From: an uncultured Clostridium sp.
Lineage (GTDB): Bacteria > Bacillota > Clostridia > TANB77 > CAG-508
Length of the DNA: 64,000 bases
NCBI GenBank assembly: GCA_902496295.1
Contig: CABVAF010000005.1
Span: forward strand, 3,575-67,574
Reading direction: 5' to 3'
Positions within the stretch are counted from its first letter, which is position 1, and each line of letters starts with the position of its first letter. Below the pieces are notes generated by a model. The model was not told the origin of the DNA. It did no database searches and was given only the letters and a program-made list of their open reading frames with translations. This document shows positions 34,261 to 43,369 of this stretch, piece after piece. Both the position numbers and the translations under genes were made by a program.

Positions 34261-35265
34261 TTATTCTCCATACTTAACTCCTAAATGTTCATATGCTGCT
34301 GGAAGTGCAATTCTTCCTTTTGGTGTACGTGATACAAAACCAACTTGTACTAAGTATGGTTCGTATACATCTTCTATTGTTTCTGGTTCTTCCCCTATTG
34401 TTACAGCTATTGTATCAATTCCTACTGCTCTGCCTTGATATGTATGTATTAATGCTTCTAATATTTTTCTGTCTATGTGGTCAAGTCCCATATCATCTAT
34501 TTCTAATTTGTTTAAAGCAATTTTTGCTACTTCTAAATTGATGTTTCCATTTCCTAAAACTGCTGCATAATCTCTAACTCTTTTTAATAATCTATTTGCA
34601 ATTCTTGGTGTACCTCTTGAACGTCTAGCGATTTCTGTTGACGCATCTTCTTCTATCTCTATATTTAATATTCCTGCTGATCTTTTTATAATTGTTTTTA
34701 AATCTTCTATATCATATAACTCTAATCTGTCTATAATTCCAAATCTATCCCTTAGTGGAGTAGTAAGCGAACCTGCTCTTGTAGTAGCTCCAATTAAAGT
34801 AAACTTTGGTAAATCTAACCTTATTGCTCTAGCACTAGCACCTTTTCCTATTACAATGTCTAATGTGTAGTCCTCCATTGCAGGGTACAAAATTTCTTCT
34901 ACACTTTTATTTATTCTGTGAATTTCATCTATAAATAAAACATCGAATTCACTTAAGTTTGTAAGTAGCGCAGCTAAATCTCCTGGCTTTTCTATAGCAG
35001 GTCCAGAAGTAATTTTTATGTTTGACTGCATTTCGTTTGCAATAATATTTGCAAGTGTTGTTTTACCAAGCCCAGGTGGTCCGTATAGTAAAACATGGTC
35101 TAGTGGCTCTTTTCTCTTTTTAGCCGCTTCTATATATATTTTCATATTTTCTTTTACTTTAGTTTGCCCAATATATTCTGCTAAAACTTTTGGTCTTAAA
35201 GAATTTTCCATTCTTTCCTCTGTACTATTTTCTAATTCTGGGCTTATAATTCTTTCTTCGTCCAT
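34261..35265 (-). CDS. ruvB: Holliday junction branch migration helicase RuvB
   Basis: AAA+ motor of the RuvAB complex. 334 residues: LRPKVLAEYIGQTKVKENM, Walker A LYGPPGLGKTTLAN, Walker B VLFIDEIHRINKSVEE, sensor I IGATTRAGSLTTPLRDRFG, arginine finger region ARRSRGTPRIANRLLKR, and a C-terminal winged helix (FVSRTPKGR). Full length. ruvA and ruvC are not adjacent in this window. Confidence 0.98.
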   Translation of the reverse strand: MDEERIISPELENSTEERMENSLRPKVLAEYIGQTKVKENMKIYIEAAKKRKEPLDHVLLYGPPGLGKTTLANIIANEMQSNIKITSGPAIEKPGDLAALLTNLSEFDVLFIDEIHRINKSVEEILYPAMEDYTLDIVIGKGASARAIRLDLPKFTLIGATTRAGSLTTPLRDRFGIIDRLELYDIEDLKTIIKRSAGILNIEIEEDASTEIARRSRGTPRIANRLLKRVRDYAAVLGNGNINLEVAKIALNKLEIDDMGLDHIDRKILEALIHTYQGRAVGIDTIAVTIGEEPETIEDVYEPYLVQVGFVSRTPKGRIALPAAYEHLGVKYGE

Positions 35266-35301
35266 ATTTCCCCCTGCATTAATATTTTTTGTAATTTATT
35301 A

Positions 35302-36021
35302 CTAGTCTTTTTTCTCTTCTGGTTTTATTATTTCTACACTATAGTCCATAAATAGCCCACTCTCTACAACTCCAACTATAGATTTTATATCTTCTTCTAA
35401 ACCATCATATATCTCTACAAATTTTGTATCTAATATTACATTTCCGCTTTCTGTAATAACAGGTCCATCTTTCTTTTCTGCTTTTCTTAAAATACTTCTT
35501 TCTGCGCCTAAGTCTTCTAATGCTTCTTTTACACTATTTACAGCCTCTGGTATAACTTCTACTGGTATGCTTAAATTATTATCACCAGAATCAAATTCAT
35601 CTACAATTTTGCTATTGTCTACTAAAATATATGTTATTCCCGCATTAACCATGTTTAGTTTTTCTTTAAGCATAGCTGCCCCTCTTCCTTTTATAAGCCA
35701 ATTTTGATTATTTACTTTGTCTGCTCCATCAAATCCCCAATCTGGTTTATGTGCTAATATACTGGCTGTTGGAATTTTTAAATCTTGGCATAATGCGTTC
35801 ATTTCATATGATGTTGGAATTGCTATAATATGTAAATCTTCTTTTTCAACTCTATTTGCAATTTCTATAGCAGCTATATAAGATGTAGAACCAGAACCAA
35901 ATCCAATTACGTCTCCATCTTTAACTTTCATTGCTACCTTTCTTGCAACTTCAAGCTTTTCCTCTTTATTTGTTATATTTCTTGGAATAATGTCTTCTGA
36001 AATACTATTTAACCATTCCAT
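35302..36021 (-). CDS. rpiA: Ribose-5-phosphate isomerase A
   Basis: Interconverts ribose 5-phosphate and ribulose 5-phosphate. 239 residues. The phosphate loop IGFGSGSTSYIAAIE, the acidic DGADKVN segment (usually DGADEV) and the catalytic lysine region LIKGRGAAMLKEK (usually KGGGGAxxxEK) are recognisable but divergent. The two Asp residues and the Lys are kept. Lies 36 bases before ruvB. Confidence 0.88.
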   Translation of the reverse strand: MEWLNSISEDIIPRNITNKEEKLEVARKVAMKVKDGDVIGFGSGSTSYIAAIEIANRVEKEDLHIIAIPTSYEMNALCQDLKIPTASILAHKPDWGFDGADKVNNQNWLIKGRGAAMLKEKLNMVNAGITYILVDNSKIVDEFDSGDNNLSIPVEVIPEAVNSVKEALEDLGAERSILRKAEKKDGPVITESGNVILDTKFVEIYDGLEEDIKSIVGVVESGLFMDYSVEIIKPEEKKD

Positions 36022-36079
36022 AGTTTTTCCTCCTTTTAATTAATTATAATTTCATATTGGTATATAGCCAAACGATATT

Positions 36080-36778
36080 TTAAAATATACACATAATACT
36101 AAATATAAATGTTCTTACTAAAACTTCTAAAAGTAACCTATACAAATATAATTTTATACCAATTGCATTTATTGTATCATAGTCGTCTATAATTTCTTCT
36201 ACTTTACTTTTTGTAATGAAACTGCTTTTTTCCATATATTCTTTTGACACATATCTTGCTCTTATCATTGCGTCATTCTCTAGGTAAGCACGCACCACAT
36301 AATAAACTATTCCTGCTAAAATAAGAGCAATTATCCATACTGTTCCATTTATTACATTAAATAATTTTAAAACAACTAAAACTACAAAAAGCAAGTTATA
36401 CAAATTTGTATATATAAAATTAAACCATAGTACTTTTTTATCTTGAATAGAGTGTATACACTCATGTGCAATAGTTTGAACATATGTAAAAGTATTTTTT
36501 ATATTTGCAATTATAATGCTATCTGTAAAAACTACATACACACTTGTTGTATCTTTTGGATTTTCGCTTTTCTTTACTTTTGTATGGTTATTTTTTAAGT
36601 TTTCTAAAATTGCTTTAGCTATATTTTCGCTATCTGGAAATTTATCTAAAATAGCATTTTTTTCTTTATTAAAAGCTAGTTCTTTTAACTTTTTTATATC
36701 TCTTATTTTTATATTTAAAGCAAATTTTGTTATAACTGCTACTATAACTAAAACAACACTTATTACTATATATTCCAT
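36080..36778 (-). CDS. YugP-like zinc metallopeptidase, membrane protein
   Basis: 232 residues. The zinc signature HECIH is at residues 105-109 (TIAHECIHSIQDK). An N-terminal helix (VISVVLVIVAVITKFAL), a central hydrophobic pair (YNLLFVVLVVLKLF, WIIALILAGIVYYVV) and a C-terminal helix indicate a membrane protein. It resembles neutral zinc metallopeptidases of the YugP kind, of unknown substrate. Its start overlaps the stop of the YlbF-family gene by one base, so the two are coupled. Confidence 0.8.
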   Translation of the reverse strand: MEYIVISVVLVIVAVITKFALNIKIRDIKKLKELAFNKEKNAILDKFPDSENIAKAILENLKNNHTKVKKSENPKDTTSVYVVFTDSIIIANIKNTFTYVQTIAHECIHSIQDKKVLWFNFIYTNLYNLLFVVLVVLKLFNVINGTVWIIALILAGIVYYVVRAYLENDAMIRARYVSKEYMEKSSFITKSKVEEIIDDYDTINAIGIKLYLYRLLLEVLVRTFIFSIMCIF

Positions 36779-37110
36779 TACAATACATCCTTTATAGATT
36801 CTGCAATTATTTTGTTTACATCTGCTATCATAATATTAAACTTAACTTCTAAATCGAAATATTCTTTTATTTTCTTATCTTGTACAAGCATTGTATACAT
36901 TTCTTGTAATTTTTTATTTTTGTCTTCACTTTCGCTTTTACCTTGGTAATCTAATAATTGTACTTCATATCTTAGTTTTTCAAAGTCGTTTACTTTATTT
37001 TTAGTTTCTGGATTATTTGTTATTTCTTCCTTAGCTTTTTTGTATTCCTTATATTCTTGTGAATCTCTTATTTCACTTGCTAAACGGTTTGCTGTATCAT
37101 AAACATTCAT
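36778..37110 (-). CDS. YlbF/YmcA-family helical protein
   Basis: 110 residues of all-helical sequence: VYDTANRLASEIRDSQEYKE, then KKAKEEITNNPETKNKVNDF, as in YlbF and YmcA of Bacillus. In Bacillus these form a complex that influences RNase Y-dependent mRNA processing, sporulation and competence. Whether this copy corresponds to YlbF or YmcA cannot be told. Coupled to the metallopeptidase gene by a one-base overlap. Confidence 0.85.
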   Translation of the reverse strand: MNVYDTANRLASEIRDSQEYKEYKKAKEEITNNPETKNKVNDFEKLRYEVQLLDYQGKSESEDKNKKLQEMYTMLVQDKKIKEYFDLEVKFNIMIADVNKIIAESIKDVL

Positions 37111-37184
37111 ATTATTTCTCCTTTATAAAGATTTAGTTTTATAAAATTTTAAAGTTTATTATAAAATATTTAAAATTAATTACA

Positions 37185-37230
37185 AAAAATAAACTTGTTA
37201 TAAAACTATAACAAGTTTATCATTATTTTT
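37185..37230 (-). terminator. Terminator after the GT4 gene
   Basis: AAACTTGTTATA and TATAACAAGTTT form a perfect 12-pair stem with a four-base loop followed, on the minus strand, by an AT-rich U tract. Confidence 0.75.
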
Positions 37231-37246
37231 TTTGTTTGTAAATATA

Positions 37247-38539
37247 TTATGCATATGCATGTCTTTTTCTAAATTTAAGTAAGTTTATTACCTCATTATC
37301 TGTATTACGTGCTTTACTTGTCTTTTTAGCTTTTTCTTGTTCTAATTGCTCTGCCTGTCTTTGTGCCATTGTCTTAGAAATAGCTAATTCATATATATAA
37401 TGTGTATCTTGCGCAATCTTTTGCCAATTAAATTCTTCTTTTACTTTATTTTTTGCATTTTTTGTAACATTCATTGCAAGTTGTGGGTCAAATAGTAAAC
37501 TTAAAACTGAGTCTGCAATTGAGTTTGGATTTCCTGCATAACTCTTCATTCCATTTACTCCATGCTCTACAATTTCGTTTAATCCACCAATATCTGAAAC
37601 AACTGTTGGAATTCCTGCAAGCATTGCCTCTAAAGCAACAATTCCAAATGGTTCATATGTACTTGGGAATACTGCTACATCAGCACATTTATACATTTTT
37701 TGTACTTCTTTTTGATTTAAATATCCTGTAAAATATACTTTGTTAGAAAGTCCCATTGAATCCACTTGAGATTTTAGTTCATCTATCATACCACCTTTTC
37801 CTGCAATTACTAATTTAGAGTCATGGTAATGATTTAGTATTTTTGGCATTGCAGAAATTAAGTGTTGTACACCTTTTTCATAAACAAGTCTTCCAACGTA
37901 AAGTATTATTTTTTCATTGTCCATTGCAAATCTTCTTCTAAAGTCGTAGTCTCTTTCTATTCCTGTAAAATTATTTAAATTTATTCCATTTGGTATTACA
38001 CTAATTTTGTCAAAAGGAAGTCCAAATAGCCCTTGCACATGCCCTTTCATGTAATTACTATTTACTATTACTTCTGTTGCTTCATATGTTAAAAGCCATT
38101 CTGTATCATTTATATATCTTTGTGTATCGTCATGAATTCCTGAATTTCTACCAGCCTCTGTTGCGTGTATTGTAGCTACCATAGGTAAATTAAAAGACTG
38201 CTTTAAAGATTTAGCAGCATATGTAACTAACCAATCATGTGCATGTATAACGTCAAACCCGCCTTCTTTATTTATTACTTCTGTTGCTTTTGCAATCATA
38301 TTAAAATTAAGTTGCATAATCCAGTCTATAAAATTATTTGGGTGTATCATGTAGTTATCTACTCTATATACTTCTACTCCTTTGTCGTTTTCATATTCTG
38401 GTACATTTCCATCTCTATAAGTAATTACAGTAACTTCATGTCCGTCTTTAATTAATCTTTTGGATAAATCATGCACTACTCTAGCTATTCCGCCTACTAT
38501 TCTTGGTGGATATTCCCATGTTAACATTAAAATTTTCAT
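37247..38539 (-). CDS. GT4 glycosyltransferase, glycogen-synthase-like
   Basis: 430 residues of the GT-B fold. The N-terminal KILMLTWEYPPRIVGGIARV glycine loop matches the group that includes archaeal-type glycogen synthases. The middle has DVIHAHDWLVTYAAK, and the C-terminal nucleotide-sugar half has ILYVGRLVYEKGVQHLI and the E-x7-E motif region PSTYEPFGIVALEAMLAG. Together with GH57 and DUF4912 it suggests an alpha-glucan synthesis route, but it could also make another polymer. The basic tail (EQEKAKKTSKARN) is unusual. Confidence 0.85.
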   Translation of the reverse strand: MKILMLTWEYPPRIVGGIARVVHDLSKRLIKDGHEVTVITYRDGNVPEYENDKGVEVYRVDNYMIHPNNFIDWIMQLNFNMIAKATEVINKEGGFDVIHAHDWLVTYAAKSLKQSFNLPMVATIHATEAGRNSGIHDDTQRYINDTEWLLTYEATEVIVNSNYMKGHVQGLFGLPFDKISVIPNGINLNNFTGIERDYDFRRRFAMDNEKIILYVGRLVYEKGVQHLISAMPKILNHYHDSKLVIAGKGGMIDELKSQVDSMGLSNKVYFTGYLNQKEVQKMYKCADVAVFPSTYEPFGIVALEAMLAGIPTVVSDIGGLNEIVEHGVNGMKSYAGNPNSIADSVLSLLFDPQLAMNVTKNAKNKVKEEFNWQKIAQDTHYIYELAISKTMAQRQAEQLEQEKAKKTSKARNTDNEVINLLKFRKRHAYA

Positions 38540-38713
38540 CTATGGTAAGCCCCTTTCCATATTTTTCCTTCGTTTTACACTTCTGTTAGATATTGTATAC
38601 AATTTTTTTACAAAAGTAAACATTTTTCGCAAAATTTTATATATTTTTTATTTTAGTTTCTATAACTAATGTATTTTTGTTAAAAGTGTTTATAAATTTT
38701 AATATTCCTTATA

Positions 38714-39175
38714 TTAATTCTTATTTGTATTTACTCCAACTATGCCTCCTATAATTCCTGCAATTATTCCACAAGCTATCATCATAAGCGAATTTGCACC
38801 TAAACTAAAGTCCATAAGTACCATACTAGATACTATATATATAATTAACATATATATAATGCTAACTATAGCTCCATTTATAATGCCATTTTGACTTATT
38901 TTCCTTGAACTTAAATAGCTTCCCATTAAAATACTAAGACCTACTATTGTTAAAACAACCGGTGTTATACTATTTTCAGATAAATTAGTATATGTTAATA
39001 ATATTGCAAATATAGTTAAAAATATTGCTGAAATAATAATTGCCAATATGCTTCCTTTTATAATTCTTATTATATTAGTTTTTAAATTATTATTAGCATC
39101 TTGAAAATTTCTATCTTTCATGTTTTCTTTATTTTTGAAAATACTTTCTTCTTTTACATTATTTGAAATACTCAT
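38714..39175 (-). CDS. TIGR04086-family membrane protein
   Basis: 153 residues with four hydrophobic helices after a charged N-terminus: GSILAIIISAIFLTIFAILL, TPVVLTIVGLSILMGSYLSS, NGAIVSIIYMLIIYIVSSMV and LMMIACGIIAGIIGGIVGVN. The glycine-rich last helix and the SSRKISQNG loop fit the TIGR04086 family, common in spore-forming clostridia and of unknown function. Confidence 0.8.
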   Translation of the reverse strand: MSISNNVKEESIFKNKENMKDRNFQDANNNLKTNIIRIIKGSILAIIISAIFLTIFAILLTYTNLSENSITPVVLTIVGLSILMGSYLSSRKISQNGIINGAIVSIIYMLIIYIVSSMVLMDFSLGANSLMMIACGIIAGIIGGIVGVNTNKN

Positions 39176-39271
39176 AAAAATCCCCTCTTTGCCTCCAAAT
39201 TATTTGTACATATATATGTTGGATTTTTTAATTATATTACTAATTTAAAGTCATTTAAAATTTATAAACAT

Positions 39272-39320
39272 AAAAATAAACCCTCCTTGCTAAACTTTTT
39301 TGTCTAACAATTTAGGTTTA
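39272..39320 (-). terminator. Terminator after the SpoIIQ-like gene
   Basis: On the minus strand AAACCTAAATTGTTAGAC pairs, with G-U pairs and a three-base internal mismatch, with GTTTAGCAAGGAGGGTTT, followed by ATTTTTATG. Confidence 0.5.
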
Positions 39321-39351
39321 ATTTATACTCTAAAATATGCCTTTCTAGTTT

Positions 39352-40242
39352 TTATTTAAAATATAATTCTGGATCTAAATTTTCTGAATTGTGTAATATT
39401 TCAAAATGAAGATGTGGTTCATCTGCAATTTCAAATGTAGCAGTATTTCCAACAGTTCCTATTGTTTGACCTTTTTCTACTTTTTCTCCTACCACTACAA
39501 ACTCTGCTGATAACAAGTTTGAGTATACTGTAGTATAATTGTTTGTGTGTTCTATTACTATTGTTAAACCATATCTTGGATCATTTTTTATTGACTTTAC
39601 AGTTCCTTCTTCAGCTGCTTTTACTACTGTTGTTTTATCTGCTTTTATATCTATTCCATTATGTGTTACCCATTCTCCCAATGTATTTGAGTATACTAAG
39701 CTAGTTTTAGCAAATTTCTTTATTATTTCACCTTCTACAGGCATTTGGAAAACTGGATTTTTTGCCTCTTCTTTTTCTTTTTTAGCTTCCTCTGCACTTT
39801 TTTCCGAATTGCTTTCAGTACTTTCTTTATTTTCCTTACTTTCTGAGTTGCTTGTCCCACTATTTGTATTCTTGCTTGAACTATCTACATTTTGTTCACT
39901 ATTTACATTGTTGCTACTTGTACTATTTGTTTCCCCACTTTTGGTTTCTTCTTCTATTTTACTTGTATTAACAGCTATTTTGTCAACGCTATTTTCTACT
40001 ATTTCATTTTGTGACTCGTTTACAGTCTTTCCAAAAGAACTACTTGTTTCTTCATAATCTTCTGTTAAAGAATTTATTTGTCCTATTTCTTCGTAATCTT
40101 CATTCCATTGTTTATTATACATATAAAACACTACTGCAAATATTATTATAGCAAGTACAAAAATAGCTCCTGTTATATATAATATTTTTTTTGTATCAAA
40201 ATTATCATCATTTTGATTTCTTCTCATATTTCTTCTCATCAT
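39352..40242 (-). CDS. spoIIQ: SpoIIQ-like M23/LytM peptidase
   Basis: 296 residues: one N-terminal helix (KILYITGAIFVLAIIIFAVV), a low-complexity Ser/Asn/Glu linker at about 70-160, and a C-terminal LytM domain. The zinc motif HxxxD is present as THNGIDIKAD and HxH as PHLHFEI, so unlike Bacillus SpoIIQ the enzyme looks active, as in Clostridioides. SpoIIQ sits in the forespore membrane, pairing with SpoIIIAH to form the feeding-tube channel. It is 71 bases downstream of spoIID, the common clostridial order. Confidence 0.85.
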   Translation of the reverse strand: MMRRNMRRNQNDDNFDTKKILYITGAIFVLAIIIFAVVFYMYNKQWNEDYEEIGQINSLTEDYEETSSSFGKTVNESQNEIVENSVDKIAVNTSKIEEETKSGETNSTSSNNVNSEQNVDSSSKNTNSGTSNSESKENKESTESNSEKSAEEAKKEKEEAKNPVFQMPVEGEIIKKFAKTSLVYSNTLGEWVTHNGIDIKADKTTVVKAAEEGTVKSIKNDPRYGLTIVIEHTNNYTTVYSNLLSAEFVVVGEKVEKGQTIGTVGNTATFEIADEPHLHFEILHNSENLDPELYFK

Positions 40243-40312
40243 AAAATATTTCCTCCTTAAAAATTAGTTAATATAATTATTTACTAATTTTAGAAAAATA
40301 TACAAAAAAATA

Positions 40313-41326
40313 TTACATATCAATTATTTCTACACCTGTATAATAGTGCTTTATTATTTCTTCACAATTTTTGCCTTGTTTAGCTAAACTGTCTGCACCA
40401 GTTTGGCTCATTCCTACACCATGTCCATATCCAATTACGTCAAATTTTATATTATTACCATCTATAGAAAATTTAAAATTTGCAGACCTTAAAGAAAAAA
40501 TATTTCTAACTTCCACACCAGTTAATTCTAGATTTCCAATTTGTATTGTTTTTACTCTATCTCCTTCTGTGTATTCTTTTATTTTTATACAATCTTCTTT
40601 TGCAAAATCTATTTCAAAATCTTTATGCTCTTCTTTTATTTTCTCTACAAAATCATCTTTGCTTAAAGTAACCTCAGATTTATATTGACTATATGCATCT
40701 TCTCCATCTGTCTGTACTGCCTGTAGATATGGATAATTGCTACCGCCCCATACATTTACAGGTGATTCTGTTTTTCCACCACTATTTGAATGAAAAAATG
40801 CATTTATAACTTTTCCATCATACGTAATAATTTTTCCTTGTGTATTATTTACCGCATTAACAATTTTATTCCAATTGCTTTCTCTTTCTTCCTCATTCCA
40901 TTTGCTAAGTCTATCTTCCTTAGTAATCCACGCTTGGCAACATGAAGCACTATCGCAGATATCTGCATTATTTTCTTTATGTTTTCCACCACTATTCTGT
41001 ATTTTATATAATGTATAAGTTCTTGCAACAATAGCTTGAGCTTTAAGTGCTTCTTCTTCAAAACTTGCTGGCATCTCCGCTGATACAACTCCATATAAAT
41101 ATTCGTCTAATGGTATTTTTTCTGTATTTTTTGTTTCTGTATGATATAAAGTTATTTCTTTATAGTTTTTATAATCATATGTAGATTCTGTCATCTGATT
41201 TTCTTCATTTACATTTTCCTTATTTTCAATTGCTTTGGAAACCTTTTCACTTCTCGGAGTAAAAATTACCGGAAGAAAAAAGCAGATAAGTACAAATATA
41301 ATTAAATATAATAAAACTTTTCTCAT
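40313..41326 (-). CDS. spoIID: Stage II sporulation protein D
   Basis: Lytic transglycosylase that, with SpoIIP and SpoIIM, thins septal peptidoglycan during engulfment. 337 residues: an N-terminal helix, then the SpoIID domain with PLDEYLYGVVSAEMPASF, EEALKAQAIVARTYTL, FFHSNSGGKTESPVNVWGG and GYGHGVGMSQTGADSLAKQG. The catalytic Glu is in VSAEMP. Full length. Next to spoIIQ. Confidence 0.97.
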   Translation of the reverse strand: MRKVLLYLIIFVLICFFLPVIFTPRSEKVSKAIENKENVNEENQMTESTYDYKNYKEITLYHTETKNTEKIPLDEYLYGVVSAEMPASFEEEALKAQAIVARTYTLYKIQNSGGKHKENNADICDSASCCQAWITKEDRLSKWNEEERESNWNKIVNAVNNTQGKIITYDGKVINAFFHSNSGGKTESPVNVWGGSNYPYLQAVQTDGEDAYSQYKSEVTLSKDDFVEKIKEEHKDFEIDFAKEDCIKIKEYTEGDRVKTIQIGNLELTGVEVRNIFSLRSANFKFSIDGNNIKFDVIGYGHGVGMSQTGADSLAKQGKNCEEIIKHYYTGVEIIDM

Positions 41327-41453
41327 TTATTTCCTTTTTTTATATTATTTAGGTTTTTATAAAGTTTTACCTATAAACTTGTGTATCAATAATTTACTAT
41401 TGATGCCTATATTATATAATTTACTTTTTGGTTTATTCTTTATAAAAGTTACT

Positions 41454-42197
41454 TCATACTAGCAATTTTACTTTCATCTTCTCTAAAACCTTTTTTTCTA
41501 TTCTGGAAATTTGTACTTGCGAAGTTTTTAGTATTTTCGCTACTTCTGTCTGAGTTCTTCCTTTATAATATCTTAGCATAATTATTTTTTTCTCCTCTTC
41601 ATTTAGGTTGTCTATTAATTGTTTTAATGACAGTCTATTTACAATTTCACTTTGCTCATCTATATTGCTACTTAATGTATCTAATAATGTCGGTCCATCA
41701 TTTTGCTCTGTTGTGTTTACATATATAGATTCAACCGGATTAAAACTATCTAATGCTAATGCAACTTCTTCTTTTGAAACTTTTAACTTTTTTGCCACTT
41801 GAATTATACTAATATCCTGACCAGTCTTTTTTAAATACTCTCTTTGAAGTTGTATTACCTTTTTTCCTAAATCTTTTATACTTCTACTTACTTTTATTGG
41901 TCCATCATCTCTTATATGTCTTTTTATTTCTCCCATTATATATGGAACTGCATATGTACTAAGTTTTACATCAAAAGTAGTATCGAATTTTTTTATACTT
42001 TTTATAAAACCAAGTACACCAATTTGATATAAATCATCTACTTCAACACCTCTATCTTTAAATCTACGAATAATGCTCCAAATAAGACCTTTGTTTTTTT
42101 CTATTAGCTTTTCCATTATGTTTTCGTCACCTTTTTGAGCTTTAATAATGTCTTCTATGTCATTATTAAATTCCTCTTCATTTTCAACATTATCCAC
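41454..42197 (-). CDS. sigF: RNA polymerase sigma-F factor
   Basis: Forespore-specific sigma factor. 247 residues: region 2 ENKGLIWSIIRRFKDRGVE, DDLYQIGVLGFIKSIKKFD and LSTYAVPYIMGEIKRHIRDD; region 3 (VSRSIKDLGKKV); region 4 (EEKKIIMLRYYKGRTQTEVA, LKTSQVQISRIEKKVLEKM). It starts at a GTG after an AGGAGG site, 27 bases past spoIIAB. Third gene of spoIIA; activity is held down by SpoIIAB until after asymmetric division. Confidence 0.97.
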   Translation of the reverse strand: MDNVENEEEFNNDIEDIIKAQKGDENIMEKLIEKNKGLIWSIIRRFKDRGVEVDDLYQIGVLGFIKSIKKFDTTFDVKLSTYAVPYIMGEIKRHIRDDGPIKVSRSIKDLGKKVIQLQREYLKKTGQDISIIQVAKKLKVSKEEVALALDSFNPVESIYVNTTEQNDGPTLLDTLSSNIDEQSEIVNRLSLKQLIDNLNEEEKKIIMLRYYKGRTQTEVAKILKTSQVQISRIEKKVLEKMKVKLLV

Positions 42198-42224
42198 TAG
42201 AATACCTCCTGCTATTTTTAATTT

Positions 42225-42707
42225 TTATACAATTGTTTTCGTATTATTTTCATTTTCCATAGCATTGGTATTTTCTATTTTCTTAATTTTCTTTTTCATC
42301 AAAATTTTAGTGCCTATTCCTACAACAGAACTAATCTCCACTTCATCCATAAAGCTTTCCATAATTGTAAAACCCATTCCTGACCTTTCTAAATTTGCTT
42401 TTGTTGTATAAAGTGGCCTTCTTGCAAGTTCTATATTTTCTATCCCCTTTCCGTTGTCAGAAATTTCTATTTCAACCATATTTCCAATAAGTCTTGTCAC
42501 AATTTTTACTATACCATCTGTGTCCTCATATGCATGAATAATACAGTTTGTTACTGCTTCTGAAACAGCAGTTTTTATATCCGAAATTTCTTCTATAGTT
42601 GGGTCAAGTTGAGAAGCAAAAGCTGCAACTGTTATTCGCGCAAATGCTTCGTTACTAGATTTACTCAAAAACTCCAATTTCATTTCATTATCATATAAAC
42701 CTTTCAT
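42225..42707 (-). CDS. spoIIAB: Anti-sigma F factor SpoIIAB
   Basis: GHKL-fold serine kinase that binds sigma-F and phosphorylates SpoIIAA. 160 residues with the N-box AVSEAVTNCIIHAYE, the G1 box EISDNGKGIENIE and the G2 region ERSGMGFTIMESFMDEV. Middle gene of the spoIIA operon. The last ~20 residues are a polar tail beyond the usual end. Confidence 0.97.
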   Translation of the reverse strand: MKGLYDNEMKLEFLSKSSNEAFARITVAAFASQLDPTIEEISDIKTAVSEAVTNCIIHAYEDTDGIVKIVTRLIGNMVEIEISDNGKGIENIELARRPLYTTKANLERSGMGFTIMESFMDEVEISSVVGIGTKILMKKKIKKIENTNAMENENNTKTIV

Positions 42708-42812
42708 TTCTTATTTTTAACCTCCTTTTGGCTAAACATATTTTTGCAAATTTATTTCTATGTGTTATATGTGTTAACTTTTATTTTTAATTATTCTTTT
42801 ATAAATTTTTTA

Positions 42813-43136
42813 CTAGCAAACTTTTCTTTCATTATTAATCCTTATTATTTTTGTAATTCCACTCATTTCTAGTACCTTTTTTATAGAAGGTCTAGCATTT
42901 ACTATTTCTACATCTCCTCCAAATAGTTTTGCCACTTTATACCTTCCTATAATTAAACCTATTCCTGCACTGTCCATAAAAGAAACTTCATTAAAATCAA
43001 ATAAAACTTTTCTAGGCATATATCTTGTAATCTCATTATCCATTTTCCTCCTTATTTTTTCTGTAGTGTGGTGATCAATTTCTTCTGTTATTTTTAAAAC
43101 TAATAGCTTGTCCAAATCTTTATATTCACTTTTCAA
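42813..43136 (-). CDS. spoIIAA: Anti-sigma F factor antagonist SpoIIAA
   Basis: STAS-domain protein. Ser56 in FMDSAGIGLIIGRYK is the phosphorylated residue (Ser58 in Bacillus); when unphosphorylated it frees sigma-F from SpoIIAB. 107 residues, starting at TTG after GGGGGA. A 105-base gap separates it from spoIIAB. Upstream (about 43150-43190) an AGGAAAA...GAATTAT pair resembles a sigma-H promoter, but the spacing is about three bases short of consensus, so I do not call it. Confidence 0.96.
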   Translation of the reverse strand: MKSEYKDLDKLLVLKITEEIDHHTTEKIRRKMDNEITRYMPRKVLFDFNEVSFMDSAGIGLIIGRYKVAKLFGGDVEIVNARPSIKKVLEMSGITKIIRINNERKVC

Positions 43137-43263
43137 AATTATCCCCCTTTCTTTTCTTAATGTATTATAATTCTTTTTCCATATTTTTCCTATAGCAAAA
43201 AATAAGAAGTTTTGACGAAAGTAAAAAACTTATCGACACTTTTCGAGTTTTAAGAAGTACAAT

Positions 43264-43315
43264 AAAAAAACAGGTTAAGCAAGTTTTACTATTTTACTTA
43301 ACCTGTTTCTTTATT
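43264..43315. terminator. Terminator after valS
   Basis: AAACAGGTTAAG pairs with CTTAACCTGTTT around a 17-base loop, followed on the minus strand by a seven-T run. It separates valS from the spoIIA operon. Confidence 0.85.
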
Positions 43316-43369
43316 GTGCAATTCTTATTGTATATAGTTAGTTATAATTCCTCATTCTGTTACTAATTT

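Noticed and set aside
39539..40057. 172-residue plus-strand ORF
   Set aside because: Antisense to the Ser/Asn/Glu linker of the SpoIIQ-like protein; composition is hydrophobic shadow sequence.
43150..43190. Sigma-H-like promoter upstream of spoIIAA
   Set aside because: AGGAAAA and GAATTAT are present but the spacing is about three bases short of the consensus, so it is only mentioned.
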